DNA from: Planctomycetota bacterium
GTDB taxonomy: Bacteria; Planctomycetota; UBA1135; UBA2386
NCBI GenBank assembly: GCA_020425885.1
Contig: JAGQRA010000030.1
Span: forward strand, 1 to 9,207
DNA: 9,207 bases
Direction: 5' to 3'
The position numbers and the translations under genes are program-made. Of this stretch, positions 6,287 to 9,207 are shown piece after piece. Position 1 is the stretch's first letter. Every line of letters starts with the position of its first letter. Under the pieces are notes generated by a model. The model searched no databases and had not been told where the DNA came from. It worked only from the letters and a program-made list of their open reading frames with translations.

Positions 6287-9207
6287 ATGCCATCTCTCTC
6301 ACGCCGCCTCGCCGGCGTCGGGCTGTTCGCAGCCGTCGTATCGTTCCCGTTCTCACAGCTCGCGGCGCAGGCCGCCGCGCCGCCCAGCCATTGGGAGCTG
6401 GTCTCTGTGCAGAGCGGACATCACGCCAACCCGTCGCCGATCGAAGGCGTCGTCTGGCGTGACTTCATCGTGCTCGACGACAGCACGACGTGGCTGCGGC
6501 TCTACTTCAGCAACGTCAACCTGGAGAAGGGCAGCTACCTGCGCATCGCCTCGATGCTCGATGGCGAGGTGATGACCATGCGCCAGCAGCACATGTCGGA
6601 GTGGGGCTTCAGCACCGCCTACTTCAACGGCCCCGCGGTCATGGTCGAACTCGTGGCCGGACCAGGCACGCAGAAGAACTTCGTCGAGATCGACAAGGTC
6701 ATGGCCGGCGACATCAACGGCGGCTCGGCGATGCCCGACACGATCTGCGGCTCGACCGACGACCGCGTGCCGTCGACCGACGCCCGCGCCGGCCGCATCG
6801 ATCCGATCGGCTGCACCGGCTGGATCATCGATCAGCCCACGACCGGCAATGACAAGTGCCACCTGTCGGCCGGTCACTGCTACTCCAGCGGCCAGATCCT
6901 CGAGTTCAACGTGCCGGCCTCCGGTGCCAACTGCGCGCTGTCGCACCCGCCGATCGCCAAGCAGTTCGCCATCGATCACGGCTCGTCGCAGTACGTGAAC
7001 GGCGGCGTCGGCAACGACTACTGGGTGTTCAGGTGCTTCGCCAATTCGACCACCGGCCGCACGACCTTCCAGGAACAGGGCGCCGCCTTCACGCTGTCCA
7101 CGACGATCCCGGCCACGGGCACGACCCTGCGCAACACCGGCTACGGGCTCGACGGCACCAACACCAACGGCGCCAGCGGCGGCAACGGCAGCTGCACGTG
7201 CTCTTCGGCGGCCGGCACCGGCACCCGCAACCAGACCCAGCAGACCCACACCGGGCCCGAGACCAGCAACGCCGGTACGACCCTGCAGTACCAGATCGAC
7301 ACCTGCGGCGGCAACTCCGGCTCGCCGGTCTACGACAACACGACCGGCCTGGCCGTCGCGATCCACACCCATGGCGGCTGCACGACCTCGACCGGCAGCG
7401 CCAACTCCGGCACCCAGGTCACGCACAGCGGCCTGCAGGCGGCGATCGCCACGGTCTGCGCCGGTGGTGGCGGTCCCAGCAATGACGACTGCGCCAACGC
7501 GGTCGATGTCTACGCCGGCGTCAACGGCCCGTTCAACAACAACGGCTCGACGCTGTCGAGCCCGGCGTGGCCGACCTCGGGTTGCGGTTTCAATGTCGGC
7601 AAGGACGTCTGGTTCAGGCTCTCGGCCTGCGCCGGCAGCTACACCATCCACACCTGCAGCTCGGCCCGCACCACGGACACCGTGATGCAAGTCTTCAGCG
7701 GCAACTGCAGCGGCCTGACCGCGGTCGCCTGCAACGACGACGGCGGCGGCACCTGCAGTCTCGGCTCGTCGGTGACCGTGACCCTGTCGGCGGGCATCCA
7801 CTACATCCGCGTCGGCACCTACAACAACGGCACCTCGGGCAACTTCGAGCTCAGCATCACCGCGCCGTGCCACGGCAACGACGAGTGCTCGGGCGCGCTG
7901 CCGTTGAGCCTCGGCGCCAACGGGCCCTACAGCAACATCGCGGCGAGCAACTCGGCGCCGTCGTTCCCGTGCGGCTTCAATGTCGGTGACGACTGCTGGT
8001 TCACCTACGTCGTGGCCTGCGACAACACCGACGTCGGCTTCGAGACCTGTGGCGCCACCACGACCTTCGACACGGTCCTGCAGGTGTTCAGCGGCAGCTG
8101 CAGCACGCTGATCAGCGAGGACTGCAACGACGACTCCTGCAGCCTGCAGTCGCGCGTGGTCCTCACCAATGCGGCCGCCGGGACCTACTACGTCCGCGTC
8201 GGCGGCTACAACAGCCAGAACGGCAACTTCGGCCTCACCGTCACGCAGGTGCCGTCCAACGACGACTGCGCCAACGCCGTGACCGTCAGCAACGGCACCA
8301 ACGGTCCGTTCTGCACGCAGGGCTCGACGACCTCACCGGCCTGGCCCGGCGGCTGCGTCTTCAATGGCGGCAACGATGTCTGGTTCAGCTATCGCGCGAC
8401 CTGCACCGGCGACCTGATCGCCAGCACCTGCACCGCGGCCCGCACCTTCGACACCTGCATCGAGGTCTTCGGCGGCAGCTGCGGCTCGCTGGTCAGCCTC
8501 GGTTGCAACGACGATGGCGGTGGCAGCTGCGGCCTCGGCTCGATGGTGCAGGTACCGGTGACGTTCGGTCAGATCTATCTGATCCGCGTCGGCGGCTACA
8601 ACAGCAACGTCGGCATCACCGAGTTGGTGGTCGACTGCACGCACCCGACCGACGAGTGCGTCACCGCGGCGCCGATCTCGGATGGCGTCAACGGCCCCTA
8701 CAGCACGGCCTTCGCCACGACCTCGGCTCCGGCCTGGCCGAGCACGTGCGTCTTCAACCCCGGCAACGACTGCTGGTTCTCCTACCGGGCGAACTGCACC
8801 GCGCCGCACACGTTCTCGACCTGCACCCCGGCGCGCACGTTCGACACCTGCATCGAGGTCTTCGATGGCGGTTGCTCGGCGCTGACCAGCATCGGCTGCA
8901 ACGACGACGCGGGCGGCTCGTGCGGCACCGGTTCCTCGGTGACGGTGAACCTGACCGCCGGCAACACCTACCACATCCGTGTCGGTGGCTACAACGGCAC
9001 CACCGGCGCCGTCGAGCTCAAGGCCGAGCCGGGCAGCGGTGCCGGTGCGTTGACGACCATCGCGCACGCCTGCGGTCCGATGACGATCTCGGTGACCGGT
9101 GACCCGCGCATCGGTGGCACCATGACCGCCACCATCGGCGGCCACGGAGCGGGTCTGCCGTTCGTCGGCTTCGGCTTCCTGCCGGGCTCGCCGTTCTGCA
9201 CCTGCAC
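6287..9207 (+). CDS. Secreted trypsin-like serine protease with four Cys-rich modules (3' end outside window)
   Basis: The frame stays open for 973 codons to the right edge. The N-terminus MPSLSRRLAGVGLFAAVVSF with SQLAAQAAA is a signal peptide, cleaved around residues 27-31. Residues about 35-150 form a beta-rich domain (TTWLRLYFSNVNLEKGSYLR; NGPAVMVELVAGPGTQKNF) like the N-terminal domains of lysyl-endopeptidase-like trypsin-fold proteases. The protease domain (about 165-390) has an apparent complete triad: His197 in LSAGHC, Asp244 in VGNDYWVF and Ser344 in CGGNSGSP. The stretch RNQTQQTHTGPET precedes the Ser motif, and HTHGGC follows it. Cys pairing near CTGWII and KCHLSAGHC fits a secreted enzyme. 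Four modules follow at residues 399, 531, 658 and 788, each opening N/T-D-D/E-C, then a partial final domain from about 916. The modules may be binding or adhesion units (inference). Substrate specificity cannot be assigned. Confidence 0.92.
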   Translation, partial: MPSLSRRLAGVGLFAAVVSFPFSQLAAQAAAPPSHWELVSVQSGHHANPSPIEGVVWRDFIVLDDSTTWLRLYFSNVNLEKGSYLRIASMLDGEVMTMRQQHMSEWGFSTAYFNGPAVMVELVAGPGTQKNFVEIDKVMAGDINGGSAMPDTICGSTDDRVPSTDARAGRIDPIGCTGWIIDQPTTGNDKCHLSAGHCYSSGQILEFNVPASGANCALSHPPIAKQFAIDHGSSQYVNGGVGNDYWVFRCFANSTTGRTTFQEQGAAFTLSTTIPATGTTLRNTGYGLDGTNTNGASGGNGSCTCSSAAGTGTRNQTQQTHTGPETSNAGTTLQYQIDTCGGNSGSPVYDNTTGLAVAIHTHGGCTTSTGSANSGTQVTHSGLQAAIATVCAGGGGPSNDDCANAVDVYAGVNGPFNNNGSTLSSPAWPTSGCGFNVGKDVWFRLSACAGSYTIHTCSSARTTDTVMQVFSGNCSGLTAVACNDDGGGTCSLGSSVTVTLSAGIHYIRVGTYNNGTSGNFELSITAPCHGNDECSGALPLSLGANGPYSNIAASNSAPSFPCGFNVGDDCWFTYVVACDNTDVGFETCGATTTFDTVLQVFSGSCSTLISEDCNDDSCSLQSRVVLTNAAAGTYYVRVGGYNSQNGNFGLTVTQVPSNDDCANAVTVSNGTNGPFCTQGSTTSPAWPGGCVFNGGNDVWFSYRATCTGDLIASTCTAARTFDTCIEVFGGSCGSLVSLGCNDDGGGSCGLGSMVQVPVTFGQIYLIRVGGYNSNVGITELVVDCTHPTDECVTAAPISDGVNGPYSTAFATTSAPAWPSTCVFNPGNDCWFSYRANCTAPHTFSTCTPARTFDTCIEVFDGGCSALTSIGCNDDAGGSCGTGSSVTVNLTAGNTYHIRVGGYNGTTGAVELKAEPGSGAGALTTIAHACGPMTISVTGDPRIGGTMTATIGGHGAGLPFVGFGFLPGSPFCTC
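7481..7876 (+). repeat. Cys-rich module 1 of the protease
   Basis: Residues 399-530. It opens NDDCANAV and continues with NGPF, CGFNVGKDVWF, TDTVMQVFSGNC, ACNDDGGGTC and HYIRVGTYNNG. Seven Cys positions recur in all four modules, suggesting shared disulfides. The predicted fold is beta-rich, similar in style to bacterial pre-peptidase C-terminal domains. Confidence 0.8.
7877..8257 (+). repeat. Cys-rich module 2 of the protease
   Basis: Residues 531-657. It opens NDECSGAL and continues with NGPYSN, CGFNVGDDCWF, FDTVLQVFSGSC, DCNDDSC and YYVRVGGYNSQNG. It is slightly shorter: the turn after CNDD lacks the Gly run of the other copies. It has one extra Cys, in GDDCWF, shared with module 4. Confidence 0.8.
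8258..8647 (+). repeat. Cys-rich module 3 of the protease
   Basis: Residues 658-787. It opens NDDCANAV, matching module 1 exactly there. It continues with NGPFC, CVFNGGNDVWFSY, ARTFDTCIEVFGGSC, GCNDDGGGSC and IRVGGYNSN. Bases 8447-8471 are identical to 8840-8864 in module 4, and 8583-8605 are identical to 8193-8215 in module 2. Confidence 0.8.
8648..9031 (+). repeat. Cys-rich module 4 of the protease
   Basis: Residues 788-915. It opens TDECVTAA and continues with NGPYST, CVFNPGNDCWFSYRANC, ARTFDTCIEVFDGGC, GCNDDAGGSC and HIRVGGYNG. By eye it is closest to module 3. A Gly-rich junction then leads into a different C-terminal domain (IAHACGPMTISVTGDPRIGG) that the window edge cuts. Confidence 0.8.

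Noticed and set aside
6353..7873. Minus-strand open frame of 506 codons
   Set aside because: It is antisense to the protease domain, which carries a full triad. The translation is dominated by Gly, Ala, Val and Arg and looks like a shadow.
1..9207. tRNA, rRNA, CRISPR array, insertion sequence or attachment site
   Set aside because: I saw no cloverleaf, spaced short repeat array, transposase-like product or flanking terminal repeats on either strand.

Overview
The window is GC-rich, roughly two thirds G+C by eye, and has strong third-position G/C bias. It carries densely packed genes for sensory, secreted and membrane proteins. The trypsin-like protease with Cys-rich repeats opening in N-D-D/E-C, the secreted beta-propeller proteins of unknown function and the sparse Shine-Dalgarno use suggest a planctomycete-like bacterium. 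That assignment rests on protein style only; there is no rRNA or other marker gene here.

Layout. Positions 1-2470 (minus strand) hold a two-gene unit: a periplasmic ABC-type substrate-binding protein of the ABC_sub_bind family, then a membrane histidine kinase whose start codon overlaps the end of the first gene. The kinase runs off the left edge of the window. No permease or ATPase gene is visible, so the binding protein may be the ligand-sensing partner of the kinase rather than part of a transporter.

Positions 2471-2794 are a divergent intergenic region. It holds a sigma-54-like -24/-12 element for each direction and an interrupted palindrome about midway between them. This is the most notable regulatory feature in the window.

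Positions 2795-6087 (plus strand) hold three closely spaced genes: an exported beta-propeller-like protein, a lipoprotein with propeller/FG-GAP-like repeats, and a six-helix membrane protein. None resembles an enzyme I can name. After a 199-bp gap with a small hairpin and a weak promoter candidate, positions 6287-9207 hold the start of a large secreted trypsin-like serine protease. It has a beta-rich N-terminal domain, a complete apparent His-Asp-Ser triad, four tandem Cys-rich modules of about 130 residues, and a C-terminal domain cut by the right edge.

Working model (inference): an envelope sensor pair is transcribed divergently from a cell-surface gene cluster, possibly under a shared sigma-54 activator encoded beyond the left edge. 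The protease is probably a separate transcription unit.
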